From Eutrophovita sp913057845 (GTDB lineage: Bacteria; Pseudomonadota; Gammaproteobacteria; Burkholderiales; Eutrophovitaceae), in contig CAWUVH010000002.1 in assembly GCA_963925895.1 (NCBI GenBank), positions 1 through 64,000 on the forward strand: a stretch of 64,000 nt of DNA, in the 5' to 3' direction. Both the position numbers and the translations under genes were made by a program. Of this stretch, positions 9,174-17,759 are shown piece by piece. The first letter of the stretch is position 1; each line of letters starts with the position of its first letter. Under the pieces are notes generated by a model that did no database searches, was not told where the DNA came from, and saw only the letters and a program-made list of their open reading frames with translations.

Positions 9174-10334
9174 TTAACCCATCGCTTTATCAATAAAAAA
9201 CTGCCTCAAAATATTTGATCGCCGAACCGAATTAAACCCGATATTTTGAAACGAATGGCACCACTCAGTTCCATCAATGGCCATATCGTGTATCGCTTCT
9301 GTGAACCACGTCAAACTTTCAATCTCTTCTTTTCTCGCTCGACGATAACGATTGATCACAGACAAACTCCCAGGGTCAATCAACCCGTACTCTTTGATTA
9401 ATGAACACAACTGCGCCGTATCACTCAAGCCTACATTTAACCCTTGTCCTGCTAAAGGTAAAAATTGATGCGCGGCATCGCCGACCAATACCACTCTCCC
9501 TGACGCGACACTTTGAGGCAATACGCGTCGCAGCGGAAAACGTCCAATGGCGCTCTTCAGCCCGCCTATCTCAAGCGGGTTATAACGCTCCGCCAAGAAA
9601 TCACACAATACGTGCTCATCAATGTCTTGTGCAAGCTCATCTTTTAGAGACCAAACCATCGACACTAAGTTTCCTGGTAACGGTAAGTAAGCAATCACAC
9701 CGTCATGCCCCATCCACTGGTAGGCCGCATTTTGATGCGCCTGCCCAATCGAAAAATTTGCCACCAAACCCGTGCACGCATAGTCTCGCGTCGACACGCT
9801 CAATCCAGACATTTGCCGGACCAATGAGCCACTCCCATCGGCCGCCACTAACAACTTACAGGTCATGTCGCCCGAAGACGCGAGCACCCTTACGATGCCC
9901 GACATCGGCTCAATCGAGAGAATCTCACCATAGATAAGCTCTACGGACTGATCACGACGCAGGTGCATGTCGATAGATCGCTTTAGATTGTCGCTCTCCA
10001 CGATACTCGCCAACTCAAGAACGCCCGCATCATGCGCGTCCAAGACGAGGCTTGGACGGGAGGGGCCGTCAATATGCATCCGTCTGACGGGCTGGACTCT
10101 TTCTTTTGAAATATCATCCCAAAAATGAGAATCCATCAAGAATCGTTTAGTTGATGGCCGTATCGCATATACCCGATTACCGTAAGGCTTCCCCTGTGAC
10201 GGCTCGAACAAAACATCATCGTTAGTGGTCTTGGGCGCAATTACGGCCACTCGGAGGCCTAACCTCGACAAGGCAACAGCCGTCGCACAACCCACGGTGC
10301 CGGCACCCGCAACTAAAACATCATAATTGACCAT
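9174..10334 (-). CDS. UbiH/UbiF-family FAD-dependent hydroxylase (ubiquinone biosynthesis)
   Basis: Flavoprotein monooxygenase of the UbiH/COQ6 family that hydroxylates the aromatic ring of ubiquinone precursors at the inner membrane. It has the N-terminal FAD dinucleotide motif VAGAGTVG (8-15), a middle AADGSGS motif, and the family signature GDAAHQFLPLAGQGLNVGL. The length of 386 residues is typical. Which ring position it hydroxylates cannot be told from sequence alone, so no symbol is given. It is co-directional with dsbC, an order common in Burkholderiales next to tRNA-Met and miaB. Confidence 0.9.
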   Translation of the reverse strand: MVNYDVLVAGAGTVGCATAVALSRLGLRVAVIAPKTTNDDVLFEPSQGKPYGNRVYAIRPSTKRFLMDSHFWDDISKERVQPVRRMHIDGPSRPSLVLDAHDAGVLELASIVESDNLKRSIDMHLRRDQSVELIYGEILSIEPMSGIVRVLASSGDMTCKLLVAADGSGSLVRQMSGLSVSTRDYACTGLVANFSIGQAHQNAAYQWMGHDGVIAYLPLPGNLVSMVWSLKDELAQDIDEHVLCDFLAERYNPLEIGGLKSAIGRFPLRRVLPQSVASGRVVLVGDAAHQFLPLAGQGLNVGLSDTAQLCSLIKEYGLIDPGSLSVINRYRRARKEEIESLTWFTEAIHDMAIDGTEWCHSFQNIGFNSVRRSNILRQFFIDKAMG

Positions 10335-10397
10335 AACTTTAGTTTACCGGCCATCCGGCCTTCATGCTTGAGATGCCTTTCTTGACAATTCACAGGC

Positions 10398-10426
10398 TTG
10401 ACAGTAATCTGCCCGCCCTACTCTAA
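10398..10426 (+). promoter_or_regulatory. Probable promoter of tRNA-Met
   Basis: A perfect -35 hexamer TTGACA (10398-10403) is followed by TACTCTAA (10419-10426), which offers -10 choices at 15 or 17 bases spacing. It ends about 11 bases before the tRNA 5' end, the usual distance for a stable-RNA promoter. Confidence 0.55.
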
Positions 10427-10437
10427 GTAAGACATGT

Positions 10438-10514
<77 letters not shown>

Positions 10515-10580
10515 TTAACGCCTCAAACTGTTGATAAACCTCAATAAACAACGGATTGACGCGTCTAATTGAAGGAGCCT

Positions 10581-10600
10581 TGCCATAGTTGGCTATGGCA
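10581..10600. repeat. Perfect 8-bp hairpin between tRNA-Met and the FkbM gene
   Basis: TGCCATAG (10581-10588), loop TTGG, CTATGGCA (10593-10600). It lies between the convergent tRNA and methyltransferase genes. Neither strand carries a T-run directly after the stem, so it is not a textbook terminator, but it is placed where one would be expected. Confidence 0.4.
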
Positions 10601-10638
10601 TGAATTGTCGAATCAAAAAAAATTTCAAACAGAATGCC

Positions 10639-11340
10639 TTACAAAGAAGCTCTTCTGACGTAAATAGCCGAAAAAATAGCCCAACTCCTCAACTCATACT
10701 CGTGAGCCTGCAGATACTGATGAATATCGCTGGTCATCAGCCCATCAAGACCTTGTTTTGACTCCCAAATTTCAATGCAGATTACCTTAGGAGCATATCG
10801 ATCCAAAGCTAAACCTTTGAGCACCCGAAAATCATTGCCCTCACAATCTATATTTAGAAAGTCAAATTGCGACGGACAATCACAGCGCTCCAAGATCTCG
10901 GTGAGGGTTTCTGTCTTGACCTGATGTAAGCGTCGATATTCCGGATGATGAGCTGCAGCCTCCACGTCGATGGTCGCATTAGTAGAAAAATCTCCTGGGC
11001 TGTATATATCCACGTTTTCGACTCGATCACTGACGGCGGCTTGCACGACCATATCCCGCCTACGCGCCAATTTAGCAGCGCGCACTTTGTCGTCCTCCAT
11101 GTCAATCAATACGCCCCGCCAACCCGATTTATAAAACCCGTAGGTATTAGAGCCGCGTCGAGGGTGATGGCAGCCTACATCGACATAAAAACCTGGCTTC
11201 AAAGATCCATCAATTTGCAAAAACATCTTTACGATTAAGTCTTCCGCGCACTGCGAATAAGAACGCTTCGCTTTGGTCGGCGACAAGAACGCTCGTCTCA
11301 ACATGGCGGCAAATTGTATAATCCGTCTAAAGTCCATCAA
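10639..11340 (-). CDS. FkbM-family SAM-dependent methyltransferase
   Basis: The 233 residues show the FkbM pattern: YSQCAEDLIV (28-37), the SAM-binding glycine motif YVDVGCHHP (52-60), an acidic strand end VLIDMEDD (77-84) and FDFLNIDCEGND near 159-170. Family members O-methylate sugars, polysaccharide components or secondary metabolites; the substrate here is unknown. The gene stands alone on the minus strand between tRNA-Met and miaB, two loci that are usually adjacent in related genomes, so it may be an acquired gene at a tRNA site. No integrase or att repeat is visible. A surface-glycan role is a guess. Confidence 0.8.
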   Translation of the reverse strand: MMDFRRIIQFAAMLRRAFLSPTKAKRSYSQCAEDLIVKMFLQIDGSLKPGFYVDVGCHHPRRGSNTYGFYKSGWRGVLIDMEDDKVRAAKLARRRDMVVQAAVSDRVENVDIYSPGDFSTNATIDVEAAAHHPEYRRLHQVKTETLTEILERCDCPSQFDFLNIDCEGNDFRVLKGLALDRYAPKVICIEIWESKQGLDGLMTSDIHQYLQAHEYELRSWAIFSAIYVRRASL

Positions 11341-11579
11341 AATATTTGGGTCTCATTGTTCATGCTCGGCAATCCAATCCGATCACATTGGTCAGTTACA
11401 AGTCTATATCAACGTGCGTTTAAAAAACGAAATGCTCGATTTCTTGACGATTGCGAAAAAGCCCTAGGTCGCGAACGCTAACATTCACGTCACACGTCGC
11501 ATTTGTTTAACACCGCTCCTACTGCTTCATTGTAAAATCATGGTGCGCCTGAAACCTAACACGGTAGAGTAAAAAACTT

Positions 11580-12905
11580 ATGAAAAAAGTTTATGTCCGA
11601 ACTTTTGGATGCCAAATGAATGAGTACGACTCAGACAAAATGGTTGACGTACTGCGCGCGAATGACGGTTACGAAAGAACCGAAGATGTCAAAGAAGCTG
11701 ATTTGATACTTTTCAACACGTGTTCGGTCCGAGAAAAAGCCCAAGAAAAAGTGTTCAGTGACCTAGGTCGTGTTCGACACCTCAAGGAGGCAAACCCCAA
11801 TGTGATGATTGGTGTTGGTGGCTGCGTCGCCTCACAAGAGGGAAAAGTCATCATATCCAGGGCGCCTTATGTTGACATCGTCTTTGGACCTCAAACGATA
11901 CATCGTCTGCCTTCACTTTTAAAAGAGCGCCGAAAGGTGGGTAAGGCTCAAGTGGACATCTCGTTTCCCGAAGTTGAAAAGTTCGATAACCTACCTACGC
12001 CCATAACAACCAGCCAGTCAGCTATGGTTTCCATTATGGAAGGGTGCAGTAAGTACTGCACGTTCTGCGTAGTCCCCTACACCCGGGGGGAGGAGATTTC
12101 TAGGCCTTTTCAGGACGTTTTAGTAGAAGTGGCGACGCTGGCAGCGCAAGGTGTCAAAGAGATCACTTTGCTGGGGCAAAATGTCAACGCTTACCGCTAT
12201 GAGCAGGAATCGGAAGTCATCGAATTTGCAACCCTTCTAGACCATGTGTCAGACATCCCAGGCTTAGAACGAATCAGATTCTCTACCTCACATCCCAAAG
12301 AATTCTCAGCTGCGCTGATCGCCAGTTACCGTAAACTACCTAAATTAGTGGACCATGTGCACCTGCCCGTTCAGTCCGGATCGAACAAAATCCTAGAGGC
12401 AATGAAACGGGGCTATACCCGAGAAGAGTATTTAAACATCATCAAAGACCTTAAAGCGGCACGCGGTTCGGTCTCTATCAGTTCTGATTTTATCGTTGGT
12501 TTCCCAGGCGAGACGGACGCCGACTTTGAGGACACAATGAGCCTGGTGGACGAAGTGGACTTTGATGGCAGCTACAGCTTCATGTACAGCCCGAGACCAG
12601 GGACACCAGCTGCTGGCCTAACTGAACACGTGCCTTTAAACATCAAAAAAGAGCGCTTAAGCCGCCTACAAAAAAAATTAAGTCAGAATGCATCCCGCTA
12701 CAGCCAACTCATGATTGGCGGTGAGTTTGATGTGCTCGTTGAGGGCATCTCTAAAAAAGACCCATCAAAACTCTCCGGCAGGACAAATAACAATAAAGTT
12801 GTCAATTTCGAAGGCCAAGAGCGCCTTATAGGCCATACCATCAAGATTCAGGTGACCGAAGCGCTACCCAATTCACTTCGAGGCATTGTTGTTACCAGAG
12901 CATAG
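11580..12905 (+). CDS. miaB: tRNA-2-methylthio-N6-isopentenyladenosine synthase
   Basis: Radical-SAM methylthiotransferase that adds the 2-methylthio group to i6A37 of tRNAs reading UNN codons. The N-terminal UPF0004 domain holds cluster cysteines Cys11, Cys48 and Cys82. The radical-SAM motif CSKYCTFC supplies Cys156, Cys160 and Cys163. A TRAM RNA-binding domain closes the 441 residues ([13 protein letters not shown] onward). It starts the plus-strand run miaB-phoH-ybeY-corC-lnt. Confidence 0.97.
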   Translation: MKKVYVRTFGCQMNEYDSDKMVDVLRANDGYERTEDVKEADLILFNTCSVREKAQEKVFSDLGRVRHLKEANPNVMIGVGGCVASQEGKVIISRAPYVDIVFGPQTIHRLPSLLKERRKVGKAQVDISFPEVEKFDNLPTPITTSQSAMVSIMEGCSKYCTFCVVPYTRGEEISRPFQDVLVEVATLAAQGVKEITLLGQNVNAYRYEQESEVIEFATLLDHVSDIPGLERIRFSTSHPKEFSAALIASYRKLPKLVDHVHLPVQSGSNKILEAMKRGYTREEYLNIIKDLKAARGSVSISSDFIVGFPGETDADFEDTMSLVDEVDFDGSYSFMYSPRPGTPAAGLTEHVPLNIKKERLSRLQKKLSQNASRYSQLMIGGEFDVLVEGISKKDPSKLSGRTNNNKVVNFEGQERLIGHTIKIQVTEALPNSLRGIVVTRA

Positions 12906-12954
12906 CGGTCTTCAGATATACTCATCAGTCAGCTTAATACAGGGTTATTCTAGA

Positions 12955-13899
12955 TTGGACACCACAGAAACAGCGTTTGTACCGGTTGATAACGTCAGGC
13001 TTGCGAACATGTGTGGCGCACTGGACATCAACCTTAAGGAAATAGGTCAAGAACTCAACATCAAAATCATCCGACGTGGTGAAACATTCTCGCTGAGCGG
13101 AGACAGCGCCAATATTAAAATCGGGGTGGACACGCTGGCGTTACTGTACAAATCGTCCCGACGACCCCTCGACACGGAAGACTTGCAACTTGGGATCGTT
13201 GAAATAACCCGAAGTACTAATTCGGAAGGCAAAGACAACGTTACCTTACGGACAAGGCGTCATGACCTGCGCGGCAGAACGCCACGCCAAACTCAATACC
13301 TAAGTCAAATTCAGTCCCATGACATCACCTTCGGCATTGGTCCAGCCGGTACGGGGAAAACCTACTTAGCCGTTGCTTCAGCTGTTGATGCATTTGAACG
13401 TGGAAACGTCAAACGAATCGTTTTAGTCAGACCTGCAGTAGAAGCAGGCGAGAGGCTCGGATTCCTCCCTGGGGATATGGCACAGAAAGTCGACCCTTAC
13501 CTTCGTCCACTGTACGACGCCCTTTATGACCTGATGGGATATGAGAAGGTCGGAAAAGTATTCGAACGTAGCGCAATTGAAATTGCCCCCCTTGCTTATA
13601 TGCGAGGTAGAACATTAAATGATGCATTCATCATTCTCGATGAGGCCCAAAATACAACCCCAGAGCAAATGAAAATGTTTTTGACGAGAATGGGGTTTGG
13701 TAGCCGAGCTGTTGTAACCGGGGACAGCACCCAAACTGATTTACCTAAAGGGCAAAAAAGCGGATTAGATGAGGCTGCAAAAATTCTTAACAATGTTAAG
13801 GGCATTGCTTTCACACACTTCGAATCAGAGGACGTTGTCAGACACCCTCTAGTGCAACGGATCGTTAACGCATACGCGGCAGCAAGATCTGATGATTAA
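12955..13899 (+). CDS. phoH: PhoH-like ATPase (PhoL)
   Basis: Cytosolic P-loop ATPase of the PhoH/PhoL family, linked to RNA metabolism and ribosome maturation with YbeY. Walker A is GPAGTGKT and Walker B includes IILDEAQN; VRPAVEAGERLGFLPGD is a family hallmark. The frame has no ATG start. TTG at 12955 gives an N terminus aligned with the family (TETAFVPVDNVRLANMCG), with AGGG 10 bases ahead; a TTG at 12886 would overlap miaB by 20 bases. From 12955 it is 314 residues. ybeY follows after 9 bases. Confidence 0.94.
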   Translation: MDTTETAFVPVDNVRLANMCGALDINLKEIGQELNIKIIRRGETFSLSGDSANIKIGVDTLALLYKSSRRPLDTEDLQLGIVEITRSTNSEGKDNVTLRTRRHDLRGRTPRQTQYLSQIQSHDITFGIGPAGTGKTYLAVASAVDAFERGNVKRIVLVRPAVEAGERLGFLPGDMAQKVDPYLRPLYDALYDLMGYEKVGKVFERSAIEIAPLAYMRGRTLNDAFIILDEAQNTTPEQMKMFLTRMGFGSRAVVTGDSTQTDLPKGQKSGLDEAAKILNNVKGIAFTHFESEDVVRHPLVQRIVNAYAAARSDD

Positions 13900-13908
13900 A
13901 AATCCTGA

Positions 13909-14346
13909 ATGAGTAAGCCAAATTTAGTCTTAACTGTTCAAAAATCAGAAATTTGGCAGGAACTCCCGACCAAAAATGACATCCGCCGATGGATTAAGGG
14001 GTCGCTACTAGAGGATGCACAAGTGACCGTGCGACTGATCAATGTAGATGAAGGCAGGGAGCTAAACCGCTACTTCCGCAATCGAAATTACGCAACCAAT
14101 GTTCTCACCTTCCCTTATCCAGACACATTGCCATTATCGGCAGATATAGCGCTTTGCGTCCCCGTGATTGCGCAGGAAGCGAAAACTCAGCACAAATCTT
14201 TATATAACCATTTTGCGCACCTCTGTGTCCATGCGGCACTGCACTTCCAAGATTTTGACCATCAAAATAAAATTGATAGAGAATTCATGGAAAACTTAGA
14301 AATTGATATCCTTGAGAAGATGGGGATTCCAAACCCTTACGAATAA
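13909..14346 (+). CDS. ybeY: Endoribonuclease YbeY (rRNA maturation factor)
   Basis: Single-strand endoribonuclease needed for 16S rRNA 3' maturation and ribosome quality control. The 145 residues keep the three zinc histidines His108, His112 and His118 in the H-x3-H-x5-H arrangement, and a strand TNVLTFPYP. The usual sequence between and after the histidines (HGxLHLxGYDH) is altered to HAALHFQDFDH, so the conserved Gly is replaced, a divergent but probably active site. It sits in the standard phoH-ybeY-corC order. Confidence 0.92.
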   Translation: MSKPNLVLTVQKSEIWQELPTKNDIRRWIKGSLLEDAQVTVRLINVDEGRELNRYFRNRNYATNVLTFPYPDTLPLSADIALCVPVIAQEAKTQHKSLYNHFAHLCVHAALHFQDFDHQNKIDREFMENLEIDILEKMGIPNPYE

Positions 14347-14366
14347 ACAATCGCCTAGCGTCTGAT

Positions 14367-15206
14367 ATGACTACATTTATTAAAAATTCGAGTTGGTTAA
14401 AAAAACTTGCGCACCGGTTTCTTCGAGAGCCCGAGGATAAGGAACAACTCATTGACCTATTGCATGGATCCTTTGAAAAGAATCTTCTTGATTCTGATGC
14501 GCTTTCAATGCTTGAGGGCGTATTGCAGGTCTCGGAAATGACCGCTCGAGATATCATGATTCCTCGATCGCAATGCTACATGGCAGATATTAAATCCCCC
14601 ATGCAAGACATCATTTCTCTTGCGGTTGAAACCAATCATTCACGCTTTCCAGTTTTCGAAGACAGTAAAGATGAAGTTCTAGGCATTTTGCTAGCGAAGG
14701 ATCTGCTGCGCTACTATAAAGACCCTGATTCATTTGACCTAAAAGACATGCTAAGGCCTGCCGTGTTCATACCAGAATCAAAGCCCCTTAATGTTCTACT
14801 CAAAGACTTTCGAAGTAACAGAAATCATATGGCGATTGTCGTAGACGAATATAGTGGCGTAGCCGGGCTGATCACTATCGAAGATGTTTTGGAACAAATT
14901 GTGGGCGAAATCGAAGACGAATACGACTTTGACGAATCGGAAGCAAACATCCTGGAAGATAAATCCGGTCTATTCAGAATTAAGGCCGTGACGGAAATTT
15001 CGGACATCAATGAACATTTTGGCACAAATTTTCCAGATACAGATTTTGACACAATAGGTGGTTTAGTCTTAGCCCACCTGGGAAAACTACCCGAAATTGG
15101 AGAAGAATTTAAGATTGGGGAGCTCAGCATCACGGTGACTCGATCCGACAGAAGAAGAATTCACGCACTATTAGTAGAAAAAATTGAGATTGGCCGAAGC
15201 TCCTAA
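14367..15206 (+). CDS. corC: CorC-family protein with CBS pair
   Basis: The 279-residue CorC/HlyC protein lacks the N-terminal membrane domain of longer relatives. It has two CBS domains (about 55-185, starting MTARDIMIPRSQ) and a C-terminal CorC_HlyC domain (about 200-279, ending in TVTRSDRRRIHALLVEKIE). It has been linked to Mg2+/Co2+ handling, but the role in this conserved cluster upstream of lnt is better read as envelope or metal homeostasis. Its end overlaps the lnt frame by 23 bases if the TTG at 15184 is used. Confidence 0.93.
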   Translation: MTTFIKNSSWLKKLAHRFLREPEDKEQLIDLLHGSFEKNLLDSDALSMLEGVLQVSEMTARDIMIPRSQCYMADIKSPMQDIISLAVETNHSRFPVFEDSKDEVLGILLAKDLLRYYKDPDSFDLKDMLRPAVFIPESKPLNVLLKDFRSNRNHMAIVVDEYSGVAGLITIEDVLEQIVGEIEDEYDFDESEANILEDKSGLFRIKAVTEISDINEHFGTNFPDTDFDTIGGLVLAHLGKLPEIGEEFKIGELSITVTRSDRRRIHALLVEKIEIGRSS

Positions 15207-16746
15207 AATTTTTCGTCTTCTGGCACAGACACTACATAACAAATCTGCGCCTTGGGCTTTCATCCTCGGGGCCGCAACGGTTCTAGGCTTTGCTCCATTC
15301 TCGCTCTTTTTTGTTCCGATCGTCACCTGCGCGTTTTTGTTCTACATTTTGCAGGCACAAACTGCAAAAAAAGTATTCACAACCTCATTTGCGTTCTCAT
15401 TTGGTCTTCTAATAACTGGGACCAGTTGGATATACGTCAGCCTTCACGACTTCGGAGGGATGCATCCGGCACTAGCCACACTAGCCACAGTTATCCTTAG
15501 CGCAACCTTTGCGCTACCGCCTGCAATTATTCAAGCACTACTCGCCAGATTCGCTCATTCGGAAACACTTCGACTACTAGCCATATTCCCGGTTGGCCTC
15601 GCCTTATCAGACTGGTGTCGCGGATGGTTTTTAACTGGCTTTCCTTGGTTATCCATCGGATACTCACAAATACCTGTGAGCCCTTTTTCAAACTACGCAT
15701 CAGTGCTAGGCATTTACGGAGTCACGCTCGCATGCACATTCTGTTCAGGCGGCTTGGCTTATCTTTTTAAAAACTTATATGCGACTCAACAAAAATTACC
15801 TCTAAAAACCACATTAAAACGAGGTGCCACGTTACCAGCCCTAGTCATCGTGCTATCAATCGCGCTAGGTATTCCAGAATGGACTCAGCAAATAAGCAAC
15901 AAAACCACGTCAGTGTCCTTACTTCAAGGAAACATCTCTCAAGATATTAAGTGGAGCCCTGAGTGGCTTGAAAAAACAATGATGACATACCTGGATATGA
16001 TCGTTCAGGAAAAAAGTGATCTCATCCTTCTACCCGAAACTGCCATTCCGTTACTGGAAAACAATGTTCCGAATTGGTATTGGGATGCATTAAAAAATCA
16101 TGCAAAAACGAATAATCTGGACATTCTATTGGGCATCCCTGAAAAGTCAGACGAGGGACAATTTTATAATAGTGTCATACAGGTAGGCGGGCAGGATGCG
16201 CAACGCTATCGAAAGCACCATCTCGTGCCGTTCGGCGATTACTTTCCAATGCGATCGATCACCGCAGGCGTACTTAATTACCTGAAGATCCCCATGTCAA
16301 ACTTCTCTCACGGGCCGAACAACCAAGCACCATTTATTTTGGGGAGACAAGTTCTCGGGGTCGACATTTGTTACGAAGATGTTTTTGGCGAGGAAATCAT
16401 TCGTCAACTGCCCGATGCAACGGTTCTGGCCAACTTTACAAATGATGCGTGGTGGGGCGAATCTCTGGGACCTCAACAGCATCTACAAATTGCCCAAGCA
16501 AGATCCATCGAGACTGGTAGAGAGCTATTGCGAGTAACCAACACAGGCGTGACTGCCGTCATCGATCATCGAGGTTATATCGTTACTCAGGCGCCCCAAT
16601 TTTCAAAAACAGTATTACGTGCTGAAATTCATGGCCGAAAAGGCTCAACGCCATACAGTCGCTGGGGCAACCTTCCATTTGTCATTCTCTGCCTCGTTAT
16701 ACTGACGTTATGCGTTAAATCAACATCAGCTCGGCTAAAAAGTTAA
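15184..16746 (+). CDS. lnt: Apolipoprotein N-acyltransferase
   Basis: Inner-membrane enzyme that adds the third acyl chain to lipoproteins, which would include MltA and LptM encoded in this window. The 520 residues begin with six to seven hydrophobic helices (about 20-235), then a nitrilase-like periplasmic domain with the catalytic triad Glu285 (LLPETAIP), Lys344 (RKHHLVPFGDY) and Cys396 (GVDICYED), and a final membrane helix near 500. The start is TTG (15184 or 15190), overlapping corC, which suggests coupled translation. Confidence 0.95.
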   Translation: MRLAEAPKIFRLLAQTLHNKSAPWAFILGAATVLGFAPFSLFFVPIVTCAFLFYILQAQTAKKVFTTSFAFSFGLLITGTSWIYVSLHDFGGMHPALATLATVILSATFALPPAIIQALLARFAHSETLRLLAIFPVGLALSDWCRGWFLTGFPWLSIGYSQIPVSPFSNYASVLGIYGVTLACTFCSGGLAYLFKNLYATQQKLPLKTTLKRGATLPALVIVLSIALGIPEWTQQISNKTTSVSLLQGNISQDIKWSPEWLEKTMMTYLDMIVQEKSDLILLPETAIPLLENNVPNWYWDALKNHAKTNNLDILLGIPEKSDEGQFYNSVIQVGGQDAQRYRKHHLVPFGDYFPMRSITAGVLNYLKIPMSNFSHGPNNQAPFILGRQVLGVDICYEDVFGEEIIRQLPDATVLANFTNDAWWGESLGPQQHLQIAQARSIETGRELLRVTNTGVTAVIDHRGYIVTQAPQFSKTVLRAEIHGRKGSTPYSRWGNLPFVILCLVILTLCVKSTSARLKS

Positions 16747-16800
16747 AAAAGGTAAAATGTAGGGACATTATTTGTTGTCACCCACATCCTAGGTTTATAG

Positions 16801-17751
16801 ATGAACTACTTTCAAGATATGATTTTAGAGCTTCAGAAATATTGGAGTTCGAACGGTTGCGCCCTACTACAACCTTATGATCTAGAAGTGGGTGCCGGTA
16901 CTTTTCATACCGCCACATTCCTCAGGGCTATTGGCCCAGAACCATGGAAAGCGGCTTATGTGCAACCATCTCGCAGACCCAAAGACGGTCGATACGGCGC
17001 AAACCCTAATCGACTGCAACATTACTACCAATTTCAAGTTGTTCTCAAACCATCTCCGTCCAACATTCTCGAACTGTACCTGGACTCACTTAAGGCAATT
17101 GGGATCAACCCTCTCGAGCACGATATTAGATTTGTTGAGGACGACTGGGAGTCGCCAACGCTTGGGGCTTGGGGCTTAGGGTGGGAGGTTTGGCTTAACG
17201 GCATGGAAATTACGCAGTTCACCTATTTTCAAGAAGTTGGCGGCATCAGTTGCAAACCTGTGATGGGGGAGATCACCTACGGGCTTGAAAGGTTAGCTAT
17301 GTATCTTCAAGCAAAAGATAGCGTTTTCGATCTTGATTGGGCACCAGGAATCACCTATCGAGATGTGTACCACCAAAATGAAGTGGAACAATCGACTTAC
17401 AACTTTGAAAAAGCGAACATCGACTTACTATTCACCAACTTCTCAGCGTTTGAAAAAGAAGCCACTGCTATGTTTAACGCCCAATTGCCGCTACCTGGGT
17501 ATGAGCTGGTCATGAAATGCTCCCATGCGTTTAACCTCCTTGATGCTCGAGGTGCAATATCAGTTACTGAAAGAGCAAACTATATTGGACGTGTGCGCAA
17601 ACTATCGCGGATGGCGGCACAAGCGTATCGAACATCGCGTAAAGCACTCGGGTTTGAGCGAGCATCTGATGACATGATCAAAGCGTTTATGCCTCAAGAT
17701 GAGGTTGATGAGGTTCTTGATATTCGAAAAAGCAACTCCACCAGGACCTGA
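16801..17751 (+). CDS. glyQ: Glycyl-tRNA synthetase alpha subunit
   Basis: Catalytic subunit of the bacterial alpha2beta2 glycyl-tRNA synthetase, which charges tRNA-Gly in the cytosol. The 316 residues carry class II features: [20 protein letters not shown] near the N terminus, [21 protein letters not shown] (motif 2 region) and [15 protein letters not shown] (motif 3). It is followed 8 bases later by glyS. A short leader after lnt contains no clear T-box, as expected for a proteobacterium. Confidence 0.97.
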   Translation: MNYFQDMILELQKYWSSNGCALLQPYDLEVGAGTFHTATFLRAIGPEPWKAAYVQPSRRPKDGRYGANPNRLQHYYQFQVVLKPSPSNILELYLDSLKAIGINPLEHDIRFVEDDWESPTLGAWGLGWEVWLNGMEITQFTYFQEVGGISCKPVMGEITYGLERLAMYLQAKDSVFDLDWAPGITYRDVYHQNEVEQSTYNFEKANIDLLFTNFSAFEKEATAMFNAQLPLPGYELVMKCSHAFNLLDARGAISVTERANYIGRVRKLSRMAAQAYRTSRKALGFERASDDMIKAFMPQDEVDEVLDIRKSNSTRT

Positions 17752-17759
17752 CAACACAT

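Noticed and set aside
9401..9937. 178-residue frame on the plus strand
   Set aside because: Inside the ubiquinone hydroxylase gene on the opposite strand; His/Pro/Ser-rich shadow.
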